64,000 nucleotides of DNA from contig CM045770.1 of the NCBI GenBank assembly GCA_025200525.1, positions 86,638,084 to 86,702,083 of the forward strand, read 5' to 3'. The notes under the pieces are model-generated. The model did not search any database. It was not told the origin of the DNA and saw only the letters and a program-made list of their open reading frames with translations. The stretch is from Camellia lanceoleosa (lineage: Eukaryota > Streptophyta > Magnoliopsida > Ericales > Theaceae). Each line of letters opens with the position of its first letter. Positions within the stretch are counted from its first letter, which is position 1. Both the position numbers and the translations under genes were made by a program. Shown here in pieces: positions 34,818 through 48,900 of this stretch.

Positions 34818-35200
34818 CAATGTTGTGTTAAAGACACAGTAATAATTATTGTATCTCAATTTGAGGTGCATTATAGATTTATTTTTATGATCTAAACTGT
34901 TTATTTTGTAAGGTTTATTAAGTATTTCATGCCTATCAAAAATCATATTAATCGAATATCAATAACTATATGATCGATAACCAAAAAAATAAAAACAAGT
35001 TTTTTTTTTGAGAAATAGCATAAAAAATACGCAATTCAATTATATAGTTATTGGTATCCGATTAATATGTTTTTTTTAAGCATCAGTACTCAACAAACTC
35101 TACAAATTAAACGGTTCAGATTATAAAAATAAATTCATAATACACCTCAAATTGAGGTACAACAGTCAAAACTATGCCTTTAGCATAGCAGTAACCCCAT
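34818..35200. mobile_element. foldback/MITE-like element with about 150-bp inverted arms
   Basis: The left arm (about 34830-34975) and right arm (about 35035-35185) are inverted copies: for instance CTCAATTTGAGGTGCATTATAGATTTATTTTTATGATCT is matched by the reverse of 35110-35155. There is a short A/T-rich loop in between and no coding. Exact ends and target duplication are uncertain. Confidence 0.75.
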
Positions 35201-35570
35201 TTCTATAGAATGGCCAACCAAAGGCATAATTCAGGCTCCATTTGGAAGGTGGGATTGAGGCCAAAATAAGATAAACTATTTAAAATCATTACAGGTCTAT
35301 AATTTAAAATTAATCATCATATATTATGCTTTTTTATATTTCTTAATGATAAAAAATTATTGATCATATTTTCTTCATCAATCATAATATTTTAGATCAC
35401 CACGTGAATATATTTCAAGAGTACCCAATAATCACTTATAAAATAAACAATAAGTCAAAATATCCAATCACATTATTCTTTTTATTTTTATATATATATA
35501 TATATATTTTTTTTTGTTAAAAAAAAAAAAAAAATTAACTAAGATACTAGCATAATTCTCCTTCAGTACG
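35201..35570. other. AT-rich spacer with (TA)n and T/A runs
   Basis: No gene. A (TA)n tract at about 35491-35508 is followed by a T run and a run of A at about 35520-35534, just upstream of the PBG1 promoter region. Confidence 0.6.
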
Positions 35571-35765
35571 TTTGGGCCCGAGTCAAGTCCAGCCTAATAT
35601 TCTCGAAAGTTAACGGGCTGAGCGGTTTGGATTCGGGCCTAGTTAACCTCGCTTTCTTGGAAGAAGGGACACCCGAAAAGTTCATTCATACATATCTTTC
35701 AGATCGAAACGAAATTTTGCTCCGTATTTTGTTGAGAAAGTAGCAATCAAAATCAAAATCTCAAA
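35571..35765 (+). promoter_or_regulatory. PBG1 promoter-proximal region and 5' UTR
   Basis: TGGGCC (site II type, 35573-35578 inside a GGGCCC palindrome) and a second CGGGCC near 35634 precede the coding exon. Site II elements are common in promoters of plant proteasome and translation genes. No clear TATA box; the transcription start is not fixed. Confidence 0.5.
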
Positions 35766-35927
35766 ATGAATGTAAAAGATTTTCTCTTTTTGTTGTGATT
35801 TTGGTAATCATGACTGAGAAAATTTTGTTACTGATCTATTTCTGTGTTATATATGCAGCTGGTGGACTCTAATCAAGCTCAAAACAACAACTTAATGGTC
35901 TCTGAAGCTGCATCAGAGAGAACTCTG

Positions 35928-35978
<51 letters not shown>

Positions 35979-38900
35979 TTACAAATTCTGTTATAAAAAA
36001 TTGATCTTTCCCCAAATTGAGATTGTTGAGAGGTATATAGCTACCGAATCACAGTGTGTTGTTTGCAAAGAGCCCTATGAAATAGGATAATGAAGTTCCC
36101 CATAATTAATACCGCATCATGAATTGCCTACTGGTGGCATAGAGTGTTTTTCAATGTATGCCAAAACGAGCGAATCAAACCGGAAATGCTGATGAGGTGG
36201 TTGTGTAGGATTAACTATATAGAGGCTGCATGGTGGTGGATTTCTTGTTTGGAGACTATTGGGAGGAAGAAAAGGAGGCGAGTGGCACGAGAGGGGGCTG
36301 GGGGAGGAGGGAAATGGAAAGGAAGGGGTGGAATTTAAGGAATAGGAATTTTGCAAAGAGTTAATCCCATATAATCATTGGTTTCTTATTGGTTTTGAGG
36401 ATTGTCAATGGGTTTTAGGTTTAACCCTAATTACAACTTCTATCCTACTTTCCTCCATGTTATACAGCATGGAAATGTTTGTACCTATACTCAGTAGGAG
36501 TGAGATTTGAAACTTTTTCTCTAGAGCGGTTTCCACATGTTCACATGTTTCGGATTGAAAATTGCAGCCCTAGGAGTGATTTTGGTAAGCTGGCTAGGTT
36601 GAAATTAACATCAATCATAAGTTTTTTTTTTTTTTTTGTTTCACAAGAAGATGATTAAAGAATTGGTTGCTTTGTCTTTATTGATTTATTATGCTTTTAG
36701 GGAATTATCAGAATTTTGTACCGTGGGTATTTTCAAAATTTGTGCAAAAAAAAAATCGGATGTAAGATTTTTTGTGCACGGCTTTGGGAGGTGATAATCA
36801 AGAAATTATTTCTTTGACTACACCTCACTCCACTAATTTTGGGGAAATGTCAAATGATTTGAGACATTTTCCAGCAGTATGCAAGTGATTCCCAATGTTC
36901 ATACTATTTGTGAGTTGTTTTACTTTATAAAATACAGTTTTATTTTATTTATTTTTTCAAGCCCTATTGTTGTAAATTTCATGTATTACCTGGAGTTATG
37001 CAATTCTAGCTTTGGGTTTATGTGGCAAGGATTATATTCTTGTCTTTTTTTTGAAAATCCTACTAATGAAGCTTATTGAGTGCCTTTGCCATGGTTCCAC
37101 TAGAAAAATGTAGTCTTGTTAATATGAACACTTGTACATGTCAAGCTTTTGGAATGACTTAGATGTCTTTGTTTTTACCTTTTCAACAGTGCTGCCAAAT
37201 TGCCAATATTTATTTGTCCTCCTAACTGCTCAAAGACAATCCTTAAGTATTGCGTCATACCCTTTTGGGTTATGCTGCCAAGATTTCCTAATGGATAGTA
37301 TAGTCGCTACTTCCAAGTTACAAGTTCCAATCTACTTATGTCTCCCATCATTTAGGGCCCCTTTCCTGTTTCTGGGAGTAAAATATCAATGTAGTGATAT
37401 TGAGGTTTCAATTCCAAATATATATGAACTTTGTTGATGTTGATTTTGATGTTTATTATTGTGGGAAAGTAGTAGTTAACTTTAGTAGTGATATTGACAT
37501 TCCAGAAGTGGTGAAATTTGGCAGTTAATAGAATGGCATGCACAACTACTTTAATACATACAAAGGTAGAAAGCATGCGTTGAATGAAGTTTTAAAATAT
37601 TGGTGTATGATACCTGTATTTTGATATCGACACATAATCAATTCCATGACTTGTTAAGAGTTTTAATCTAGAGAGTTTAAACATTTGGAATTAGTCCTAA
37701 TATGTGGTTTTTCAGTATATGTTTCCTTGTTGCAACTTACTGTTGTGATGGAAATACAAATAGGTTGAGCTTTGTTATAGCATTATCCAATTCAAATGTT
37801 ATTTGGTTGTGTTCTATGTGCATGTTGGCAGCACTCTTTCAAAGATAATTTGACCATAATATTTTTGGCTGGCTCAATCTGTAATGTTTTGCTTGAAAAC
37901 CTGTGTAGTCATTTAATTGACCTTGTTTATGCATATGTGTATGTGAATTTGTCGGAGATTTTTTCCAATGTAAGAACTCATTGAATTAAGTCAAGTACTT
38001 ATACAATCAATGATATTGGGTTTCAGTTGTTTGATCTTCAGCAGTTTAAGATCCCCCCCAAAAAAAATGTGATTTATTTTTTTGAATGACATATGTTACA
38101 TGGAACCGTGTTGCTTGCACAAAAAATACAAAAATGTACTTTGGTTAACACAGAAGGATTTGGTGGATTGTGGACATGCCAAGACAACAGTGCCTAAGTG
38201 GATCAAAATAGGAATGGAAAATCTTTTCTAAAACAGGGGATTTTATGAGGTCCAAAGGGATAAAAACCTCATGGTTCTTGTTTTGCCTCAATAAAGAGGA
38301 CTTAAAATCTCTAAGGAATTTGTTAAGTTAAGAAGAGAAATAGATAGAAGGAAATGAACTAAAAAAAAACTACTTTTATAGATTCAAATGGTTTGAACAT
38401 ATAAAAGTGCAAGAACTAGTTTGAAAAATATAAAATTGAGTCACAAATGGAATGTAGACGCAATTAAAGCTTCAAAACAAATGATGGCCAAACAACTAAT
38501 TGACACCGGTGTCAAGTAAATTAGGACTAAATCTATGGCAAAGATGTAGTTTACTGTTAATGTAGGGCTAAATTGGAGGCAAGACTATGGATAAATAGCA
38601 TTGATGCCATGTAATTATGTTGATTGATTGATTGATTGATTAATTGATTGAGTAGAGTTTGTTCCATCTTCAAATGGGGTATTTATAGATGCTAAGACCT
38701 CTTGAGAATCAAGTCCTGCCTCTTGGAAATCAGCAACTACCTCTTGAAATATCTCCCTGATCTCTAGATAATGGGTTGTTTGAATTCACCCTGAACTACC
38801 ATCTGCCATATCTTCTTCCTTCTCAACAAGTGGTTGATTGTTCCTCAAGACTAGGAGCTATTATAACCTCCTTTAAATACTAGGAGCTATTATAACCTCC

Positions 38901-41900
38901 TTTAAATTTGGACCATTGGATGGTGGGTGAGGATATTGGATGGATGACACTTCTTCCACCTTGGTCAAAGTAGCACCTTTATTGTTGGAGTCGTTAAGCA
39001 CATTTGAACTAAGGTCGTAGTTAGTGAATGCCTCCTCCATTTGATTAATGTCACGTGACCATCTAATGCATTTTTTCCAAATATATATAATAATTAATAT
39101 ATATATTTATCAATAAAAGAGGGAAAGAGGCCCACGTGATCCTTACTTCTTAGGAATTTGACTAAATCAAATCAAAGCCATGATTGCAACTTTCCATAAC
39201 TCAAAAGGCCTCTCCTTTTCAGTCTCGAATGATCCAAGAATTGAGATTTGAGTGATGGAAAGTTGCAATCATGATTTTGATTTGATTTAGTCAAATCTCT
39301 AGGAAGTAAGGTTCACGTGAGCCTCTTTTCCTCTTTTATCAATGGATATATGTGTATATATATATATTAATTATTAAATATATTTGGAGATAAATGCATC
39401 AGATGGTTACGTTGCATTGATCAAATGGAGGAAGCATCCACTACTTAGGCCATCCAAAGGCCTCAATTCAAATGTGCCCAACGGCTCCTACAATAAAGGC
39501 ACTGCTTTGACCAAGGTAGGACAAGTGTCATCCATCCAAGATCCCCTATCCACCATCTAATGGTCTAGATTTGAAGGAGGTTATAATAGCTCTTAATCTT
39601 GAGGAACAATCAACCACTTGTTGAGAAGGAGGAAGATAGGAAAGATGGCAATTCAGGAGGAACTCAAGCAGCCCACTATTTAGAGATCATGGAGATACTT
39701 CAGGAGGTAGTTGCTGATTTTTAGGAGGCAAGGTGTGATTCTCAAGAGGTCTTAGCATCTATAAATATCTAAGAAGCACGGACACGTCCACAGAGATACG
39801 CTGTCGGATACCTTATTTTACATCGCAGACACGCCATGCTGACACGTGTCCGACACTCTCCCCTGCGTGTCCCCATTTTTTCGTAATTTTCGTAGAGTGG
39901 ACACGAGGTTGGACACGCGATCGAAGAAGCCTAGAACCTGGAGAGGAGAAAGAGAGAGAGAGCCAGAGAGAGACAGATCGAGGAGGAGAGAGGAGATAGG
40001 TCGAGGAAAGAGCAGATTGAGGACGAGATGAAACCCTAACTCGTGTTCTTCCTCTGCGCCTCAATCGACCTCGCTTGACCATCGTTGACCATCGCGACCA
40101 TCGATCTACCATCGCCATCGACGCCTCTCTTCTCTCTCTCGATCCTATGTTCGACGCGATAGCTATATAAATATACTAACAATATATATATACGTTATAT
40201 AGCTATTTATTTATTTATATTATTTATTATTAGTATATATGTATATAAAATTAAAAAATAAAATTAGTATATATTTTTTGGTGCTTGAAATAATAAATAA
40301 AAAAAATAAATAAATAAAATTAGTATATATTTTTTAATTTTGCATATAATAAATAAAATTAGTATATATTTTTTAATTTTACATATAATAAATAAAATAA
40401 ATAAATAAATAAAAACAGTATATATTTTTTAATTTTACATATAATATATAAATAAAATTATATATATTAAACGTGTCCCCAGTGTGTCGTGTCCCTCATT
40501 TTTTGAAAAATTGCGTGTCCGCGTGTCTGTGTCGTATCCGTGTCGTGTCACGTATCCGTGTCCGTGCTACTTAGATAAATATCATAATTGAAGATTGAAC
40601 AAACCCCACTCAATCACAACATAATTACATGGCATCAGTGCTATTTATCCCTAGTCTTAGCTCCAATTTAGCCCTAGATTAGCAGTAAAAGGCATCTTTG
40701 CCATAGATTTAGCCCTAGTTTACTTGACACGTGTATCAATTAGTTGTTTGGCCATCAGTGGCATTTGCTTTGAAGCTTAAATTGTGTCTACATTCCATTT
40801 GTAACTCAATTTTATGTTTTTCAAACTATTTCTTGCACTTTTATATGTTCAATCCGTTTGAATCTATAAAAGTAGTTGTTTTTTAGTTCATTTCCTTCTA
40901 TCCATTTCTCTTCTTGACTTTACAAACTCGTTGGAGATTTTAAGTCCTCTTTATTGAGGCAGAACAAGAACCAAGAGGTTTTTATCCCTTTGGACTTCAC
41001 ATAATCCCCTCTTTTAGAAATTAGAGATTTTCCATTCCCATTTTCGTCCACTTAGGCACTGTTGCCTTGGCATGCCCTGCAATCCACCAAATCCTTTTGT
41101 GTTAACCAAAAGTATATTTTTGTATTTTTTGTGCAAATTACTTCTTTTTAGAGGTAGGACAAAAGAACAATGGTGTACTTTCTTCTTTTTTCTTCTTTGT
41201 GTGCATGTGCGGTTGTTAGAGACTAATGAAAACCTAAAAAGCACACTCACTCTACGGAGGAGGTGTGTCATGTCGGACAATGACACTTTGTGGGCACTCC
41301 CAAGAGCGTGTCTGTCACTTCTTCAACACATCTTAATCGAAGTTTAAATTCATAATATTGGACACTTCTTGAACCCTCCAAACTCGACTTGTGTGATAAA
41401 TCTCTTCATAGTAACAATGTGCAGTCTAAATACATTTTAAAACATTTATAAGATGAATACAATTGTTTTGTATTCTTTATAATGCAATTGTTATGTGAAT
41501 GATATCTTAATGTTTTAAGTTGGGGAATATATGGCTTTTTAATTTTATTTAGTGTTATGTTCCTTTTTTTATTACAAGGGAGATGAATAGGATATATCTT
41601 AAAAAGTGCCAAGGGCATTCCTTTATGAAACAAGCACAAGTATTTCATCAGGACCTGTTTGGTGGTCTCAAAATGTTAATTGGACCATTTTAGAAGTTGC
41701 AAACCAGAATAGGGTGCAAAGAACTGAAAGTCCTTTTAAGTTCGTCCAAGAACCATGCTGATGCACCAGGCTCAAAATTTTTTGGTAAACCATCATATCA
41801 AAGGTCCGGAGGAGAACTTGCCACATTCTATCTTGTGAATTAAATGAGATTGGAACTGGAGAAAGAGATACAATTGGAGGGAATAACCGACCGATGAAAG

Positions 41901-42955
41901 AACATGAAATGAAACCATTATGATTCAATGGAGGAACAAGAAACAGTTGGGGCAATAAAGTAGGTGAAGTGATTGGGTTTTGCATATGTTCCCCCATTTA
42001 TCAATTAGATAGATAATTAGATGTGTTTGGTGGGAAAATAATTCCCAAATCTATTATATTTTGCATTTTTAATAAAAATTTAAAATTGATTGTTTGTTAT
42101 AAACTAAAAAATTACTAATCTATAATTGGGAGATATATTATTATTATTTTTTTTTTTGTGGCTATACAGGTTTTTGAATTAACTAATTTAGGATTGCACA
42201 TTGGAATTAATAAATGCTAAATGGAATGGTTGAATTTGTGCGACCAAATGTAGCCTTTCCATGATGAGTACTCATTACTGAAATATGAGAATGTATTGAG
42301 TGGTAGATTATTGGAGGGTGTCACTAGTCATGTTCATATTTTATGGTGTTAGGGGTTAAACCTCTGAACCAGGGTTGAATCGCTGAAGCTGAATGTATAC
42401 TCATATATACCAACAAACACATGCATATATACATATATAGGTGCATGCATATGAAATGGATTAGCTTCTTTTTTTTTTTCCTTTCTTTTTTGTGTGTGTG
42501 TGTGTCAGTGTGTGTTGAGTATGAAATCATTGATGAATTTTGGAACAGTTATCCATACGTGACCGGTACATCAGTAATTGGCATCAAGTACAAGGATGGT
42601 ATTCTCATGGCTGCTGATATGGGAGGTAGCTCCTTAACTTGTCTTACTTGACTTCACATGACATATACTTATTTCTCGATTTCATTGATTTGAATTTTTA
42701 TTTTTCAATATCCAATTATTTGGTGTCAACATCTATTTGAAGAGTATGATCGTTTAGATGTAGACAGTGGATAATCTACCGGAAGTCAACATCAGAGATT
42801 TGGCTATTTGCACTTTTGAGTCTTTCATACTAGTAGAGATAGCATCAATAATTCTTTGTTCCTCATCTGACACATGCTTCTATCTGGGTACATGAGAAAA
42901 GTTCTAAAATTGTTTCTACTTCATGTAATTAATGCTTCGATTTACAGGTTCCTAT

Positions 42956-42988
<33 letters not shown>

Positions 42989-45900
42989 TTGAAGTCTATT
43001 GGAAAACACTCTCTTCTTGGTGCAAGTGGAGAAATTAGTGATTTTCAGGAGATTTTACGCAACCTTGACGAGCTCATGTAAGCATCTGATCTTGTAGAAA
43101 GACTTGGCAAATACGTAGTGCTGACCCTTTTGTATTTATTAATTTTTATTTGTTTTCCATTGTTACACCATCATTATATCGAGGATGGTGGTGCTCCCAG
43201 TGTTCATTGTAGATTCCTGCTGACTCTTTTTTTCCTGAGTGCTTAATTTGGGCAGTTTGTATGACAATATGTGGGATGATGGGAACTCATTGGGGCCTAA
43301 GGAAGTGCACAACTATTTGACTCGGATGATGTACAATCGTCGCAACAAGTTCAACCCACTATGGAATTCACTTGTACTTGGAGGAGTGAAAAATGGTCAG
43401 AAGTATCTTGGAACGGTAATCCTATCTGTCAATTAACTCATTTACCTGATGCCCAAGGATAAGCTTTCTGTATCATGGAATACGAATCATCTGTTTTAGT
43501 AAATGTGATCCAGGTTAATATGATCGGTGTTCATTTTGAGGACGATCATGTGGCAACTGGATTTGGAAATCACCTTGCAAGGCCTATTCTCCGTGATGAA
43601 TGGCATGCAAACTTGAGTTTTGAAGATGGTGTTAAGTTACTGGAGAAATGCATGCGTGTACTTCTCTATCGTGATAGGTCTGCGATCAACAAACTTCAGG
43701 TATATTATTAACTCATGAAATTTACTTGATGGCTTCTTCTTATGGTGCCATTTATCATTTTTTTTTCCTTTTTATTTTTTTTATTATTATTTTTTTATGC
43801 TTGAGCCTTGATATGCTATCAGGTATTCTAATGAAATATTCTTAGATAGACTTTTGAGATGTTCACTAGAAGAAGATTTTCAGCTTGCCTTTTGTCTTGC
43901 TGAACTTCTGAAAATTTTATTTTGTATTAAATGCTATATGTCTTATATATTTGTACCACTGTTATCTTTGGGAGATGTTCAGTATGATTTTTTGTCGATT
44001 CTAGTTGTCAAATCGTTCAATTTTATCACATTCATGAAGATCTGAGGGAGTTGTGAACTGAAAAACATGTAATTTGTTCTTTTTTCATCTAGTTCCTGTG
44101 AAAGTTTGATTGAACTATTGTGTTCTAGTTTAAATAAATATGCACACTGTTTCTTCTTCTAGATATCCGTAAATCTTCTAGAAACTTTGAGGAAATTTCG
44201 CTAACACTTAATCTCTGAAATAATTTGTTTTTAATTGTCTCTCTGGCCTAAATTCTAGTTTTGAACTTCATGTTGCTATTCTAATTAGATTGCTATGAGA
44301 ATAGATTCTATTTTTAGCATGGGATGAGTTGCATCTAAAGCCTTGAGCAGCACTAAGCCAAGGCATGGGTCATATTGCATGGACTTGGGTACAGGTATTG
44401 AGAGCTATTGTGCATCTAAGGGTTGGACCTATCAAACCTCTAACCGAAGGATACACGGACTTTGAAAGGAAAAAAAAAAAAAGCACTATACTTTTGTAGC
44501 AATTGATGGGTCGTTTTCATACCAAAAATAAAGAACTAAACTAAACCTCAATTCCGTAGAATAATGGTAAATTCAAGTATCGATCCACAGGGACTAAAAG
44601 ACTAAGTTGTTTAAATATTAGAAAATCAATTCTTAATTAATTCGAATCAGATGAATATTTTGATTTGAATATAAAATTAATTAAAAAGAATTATTAAACA
44701 AAAAGAAAGCTTGTGATGGAATTTAAGTAGAAAATAGTTTGGGGTTTTGAATCGAAGTCTAATTTGATAACAAGTAATTAATATATTGAATTTCAATAAA
44801 TCAATGATTCGGATAATAGTGATATATCGTGGCTACTGGCCCCGATATCGTCAAGAGGATAAGTATAATCAAATAGCAAGCACGATGGTCAGCACAAATC
44901 GTCCACACTAAACTAGGTTGCGGCACGACTTGTCTCTCCTAAGCATGACTCGTCTCACGGTTTGTATATATAAGTAGGAATGGCAACGGGGCGGGGCGGG
45001 GCGGGGCGGGGCGGGACCGGGGACTACACTTCCCGTCCCCGATCCCCGAATGTGATATATTTCCCGTCCCTGCCCCCGCCCCCGATCCCCGACAGGGACC
45101 CATAGCCCGCCCCCGTCCCCACCCCGGGGATCCCCGATCCTGAAAAATCTCCGATGGTTTTTTTTTTTTGATCTGTAAAAATATGTAAACAACCTAATCC
45201 TATTGAAATATATTTGTCAACATATTTGCCAATTAAAAAAAATCTATAAACATTCAATTCAAACATATTTGTAACCTATTTTCAAATTAAAAAAATCTGT
45301 AAACATCCAATTCAAATATGATATTTGTCAACCTATTTTCTATCTGTAAAGAATAAAATAACATCTATCAAATCAATATTCAATAAATCTGATATTTCAA
45401 ATATGATATTTGTCAATAAATCTGTCCAGCAGCATCCTATTCAAATCAATATATCCTAAACAAAATAGCATCTGTCAAATATTCAATAAATCTGTCCAGT
45501 AGCATCCTATTCAAATCAATATATCCTAAACAAAATAGCATCTATCAAATATTTAATAAATCTGTCTAGCAGAGAGAATAGTATCCTGTTCAACAAAATA
45601 GCACAAACAACAAAACATCTGTCTAGCAGCCCACACACACAAGAAAATTCAACAAGTTGCAAAGAGGATAATTTGTCCCAAGCACAACCCGTAAGGGATA
45701 GGTTACCCAAAAATTGAAATTAAAAAAAAATAAAATTCCATTACAACATAAAAAATCAAATCCATTGTTTCTCCAATACTCATACAAACCACACAATAAC
45801 TTTCATCATCTCCTTCAACTTGAATTTCTGTTAAATAACAAAAGGAAAAAAACAAATAATTAATACTAATAATAAAATGTAAAAAATGTTAACAATTAAA

Positions 45901-48900
45901 ACAAAAAAAGATGACAACTAACACAAAAGTGGCACATGACTCATCCGAGTCGATCTCATCATCATCATATATAGTTGCATAGCCCACCGATTCCAATGTT
46001 GAATTTCTTAAAAAGTAAAGAATATAAATTCAGTATTGAAATTATTCCATGGTAATATAAATAATAAAAGTGAAATAATATTATGTAGATTGGATGAAAT
46101 AATACTTTTCATCTCTGCACCTCACAACTAACTTTGTGCACACATTAATGCTTCTAATGTGTTTGGATGAAGTCTACTACGATGTGGACTCACCAACCTT
46201 CCACTAGTACTAAATGCTGACTCAGAAGCAACAGTGCATACAGGAATAGCTAAAACGTCCCTAGCTATTGCCTGTAAGGTTGGATACTTTGGTCCATTAG
46301 CTTTCCACCAATTCAAAACATCAAAACCTGAAGTTCTTGGCAAAACATTTTCTTTTAGATAATGGTTCAATTCTGATCTTACATTCTTCATTTATTTACT
46401 TCTCTTTCTACTAATAAACAAATCAAATTCTGAAAAGGTCTCTGTAACAATTTCTAGATGAGTAGAAGAGTCACCAACAACATCGGTCTCCATACCAACT
46501 CGGTGCTGATACTCTTGCAACAAATCATATCAAATCTGACGAACCCTATCAACTTCATCTTCAGCTTTGTCTCCATAAAGTTTTTCAAAATAAAACTCCA
46601 ATACACTCATCTTATACCTAGGATCAAGTACAACTGCAACTCCAATAATACTATGTATCACTAACCAATATTTATCAAAATTTTCTACCATTTTGATGCC
46701 ATTGTTCTAATCACTTCAATTTCACAAGAGAGTCATTGAGACAGTGTCATCCTAATCTCACATAAAGCTGGGAAACAAACATTGACTGTGTGATACTTAG
46801 TATCAGAAAATAACTCTGTGACAAAAAGAAAATCTTAAACCTCCCAATAATCTCTCTAGCAAACTCCCATTCTTGCTCACTTGGCACAGTCTTATATTGG
46901 GGCTCTCTAATTTTCAACCTAGAAAAGACATCCTTATACAATAAGGCTGTTTGAAGAATCAAGTAGGTTGAATTCCACCTAGTTGCACAATCAAGTCCTA
47001 ATTTCTTAGTATGTGGAATACGCAATTGGTTGACTGTTTCTTCAAATTTTTCTTGTCTTTTTGGTGTTGCTGTTCAATAAGCTACACTCTCTCGAATTTT
47101 CTCCACACCCACTCGTATGACATCCAATCCATCTTTCACTATCAAATTTAAAATATGCACACAACGACGCATATGAAACAAAGTACCACCTAACAAAAGT
47201 GATGTATTACTTAACTTATCCATCAACATGGTAATCATGGCATCATTTGTGGAGCAATTATCAACAGTAACAGTAGAAATTTTTCTATCAATATTCCAGT
47301 CCATCATACATTCAAGCAAACTATCACAAAGAACTTCTTTTGTGTGTGGACATGGAACATAAATAAACATATAATATGATATTCATAAAAAAGTATTCAT
47401 AACATGCAAATTGAACTGAATAAGATAAAATTTTTCAATGATTTGCAAATTTACAAAAATATATCTCAAAATGCGACTTTGCAATGTCCATGAATCATTA
47501 ATAAAATGTGCGGTGATAGCCATGAATCCTTTCTTTTGATTGCTAGCAGTCCACATATCAGTTGTGATTGCCATCCTACTTTTATTATGCTCCACCAAAC
47601 TCAATGTCTTCATTCTCTCATAATCATAAATCTTTAAAATATCACTCTTTATCGTATTTCGAGAAGGCACTTTAAACAATGGTTGAAGTGCTGCTAGATA
47701 TCGTTTAAAACCAACATGGTTTACGATAGAGAGGGGATATTCATGGAAGATTACGGCATGTGACAACTCTTTCCTAACAAAATCTTGATAAAAAATATAA
47801 GAATTCATTTTTAGACTCTCTCTACTAAAGTTGTTAGTTAAAACTTTTTGTCTCATGTCCATCACTTTTTTTTTAGTACAACTCTTATGGTGATCATGCA
47901 AATACCTAGTTCCATTTTTTGAATTACCTCCAAGATGCTTATTACAATAATTACATATTGCCTTCCACACCCCATTGACTTGTTTTTTAAAATGTTCCCA
48001 CACAACACTAGGTTATCTTTTTGTTCCTCCACAAGTAGTATTAGATTTTTCTTTTAAATCAATAACATTTTGATTAGAGAGGGGAGATGGTGAGTTCGTA
48101 GGTGAGTTTGTAGCTGGCGATGAATGTTGTGACGCGTCACTCTCAAATGGTACTTGAGAGTTAACTGGTGCTTGAGAGTTAACATCTGACATTTTAACCT
48201 TTATAAAAATAATATGGATTCAATTAATATTAATAGAGGCAACATAAAAGTAGATTACTAGAATTGAGAAACAAATTAATAATAACTAAGCTAATGGATT
48301 GAATTAATGGAATTCAGAATGAAATGATCAACATCATCATCAACTAATCATCAATTTTCTTCACATAAACAGATGATGGAACCATCAACGAAGCTAATGG
48401 AATCATCAATATCATCATCAACTAAGCTAATGGAATCATCAATAACTAAGCTAATGGAATCATCAATATCATCAATTTATATTCAGCTAATGGAATCATC
48501 AACTACAAACAGACCAGAAGTAGTAAAATACACTCAGAAGCCACAAACAGACCATGACATAAACTACAGACCATGAATTAATGGAATCATCAATTACAAA
48601 CAGACCATGACATAAATTAATAAAAAAATATTAAAAGAACTCTAAATTTATTCATCATCATCAACATCATCATCAAGCTTGAAATATAATCAAGTGCCAT
48701 AACTTTGAACTCAAATATCTGAACTAAGCAAGTTTTGGCTGAAATATAATCAGGCTTGAAATATCATCAATTTAATAACTAAGCAAGTTCTGGCTAATTT
48801 CTCAACATCATCATCAGGGTTGAAACATAAAAAAATATATATATTTATATTTATTTTAACAGATCAAGAACTCTATATATATATTTAACCTAAACTCTAT

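Larger units (their letters stand above)
38117..41136. repeat. giant inverted repeat (foldback), arms about 1.08 kb, with nested MITE
   Basis: The left arm 38117-39203 and right arm 39253-41136 (minus the 806-bp insertion 39769-40574) are reverse complements over their whole length, with scattered mismatches and small indels. The centre is near 39205-39250. Examples: TGCACAAAAAATACAAAAAT at the left tip against the reverse of ATTTTTGTATTTTTTGTGCA at the right tip; GACTAAATCAAATCAAAG against its inverted partner near the centre. There is no coding. Net arm lengths, 1087 and 1078, agree. No target duplication was seen at the tips. It may be a foldback transposon or a local inverted duplication. 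Confidence 0.92.
35927..42548 (+). other. PBG1 intron 2, 6.6 kb
   Basis: Starts GTATGT inside a (CT)n(TA)n microsatellite and ends GGAACAG. It carries a RING-like gene fragment, a 3 kb palindrome with a nested MITE, and microsatellites. From 36360 to 38116 and from 41137 to 42480 I see no gene, only AT-rich sequence. Confidence 0.88.

Noticed and set aside
41651..42256. Possible further MITE (GGACCTGTTTGGT or TTAGATGTGTTTGGTGGG at the left, GACCAAATGTAGCC at the right)
   Set aside because: End similarity is short, more than one left border fits, and no target duplication was found.
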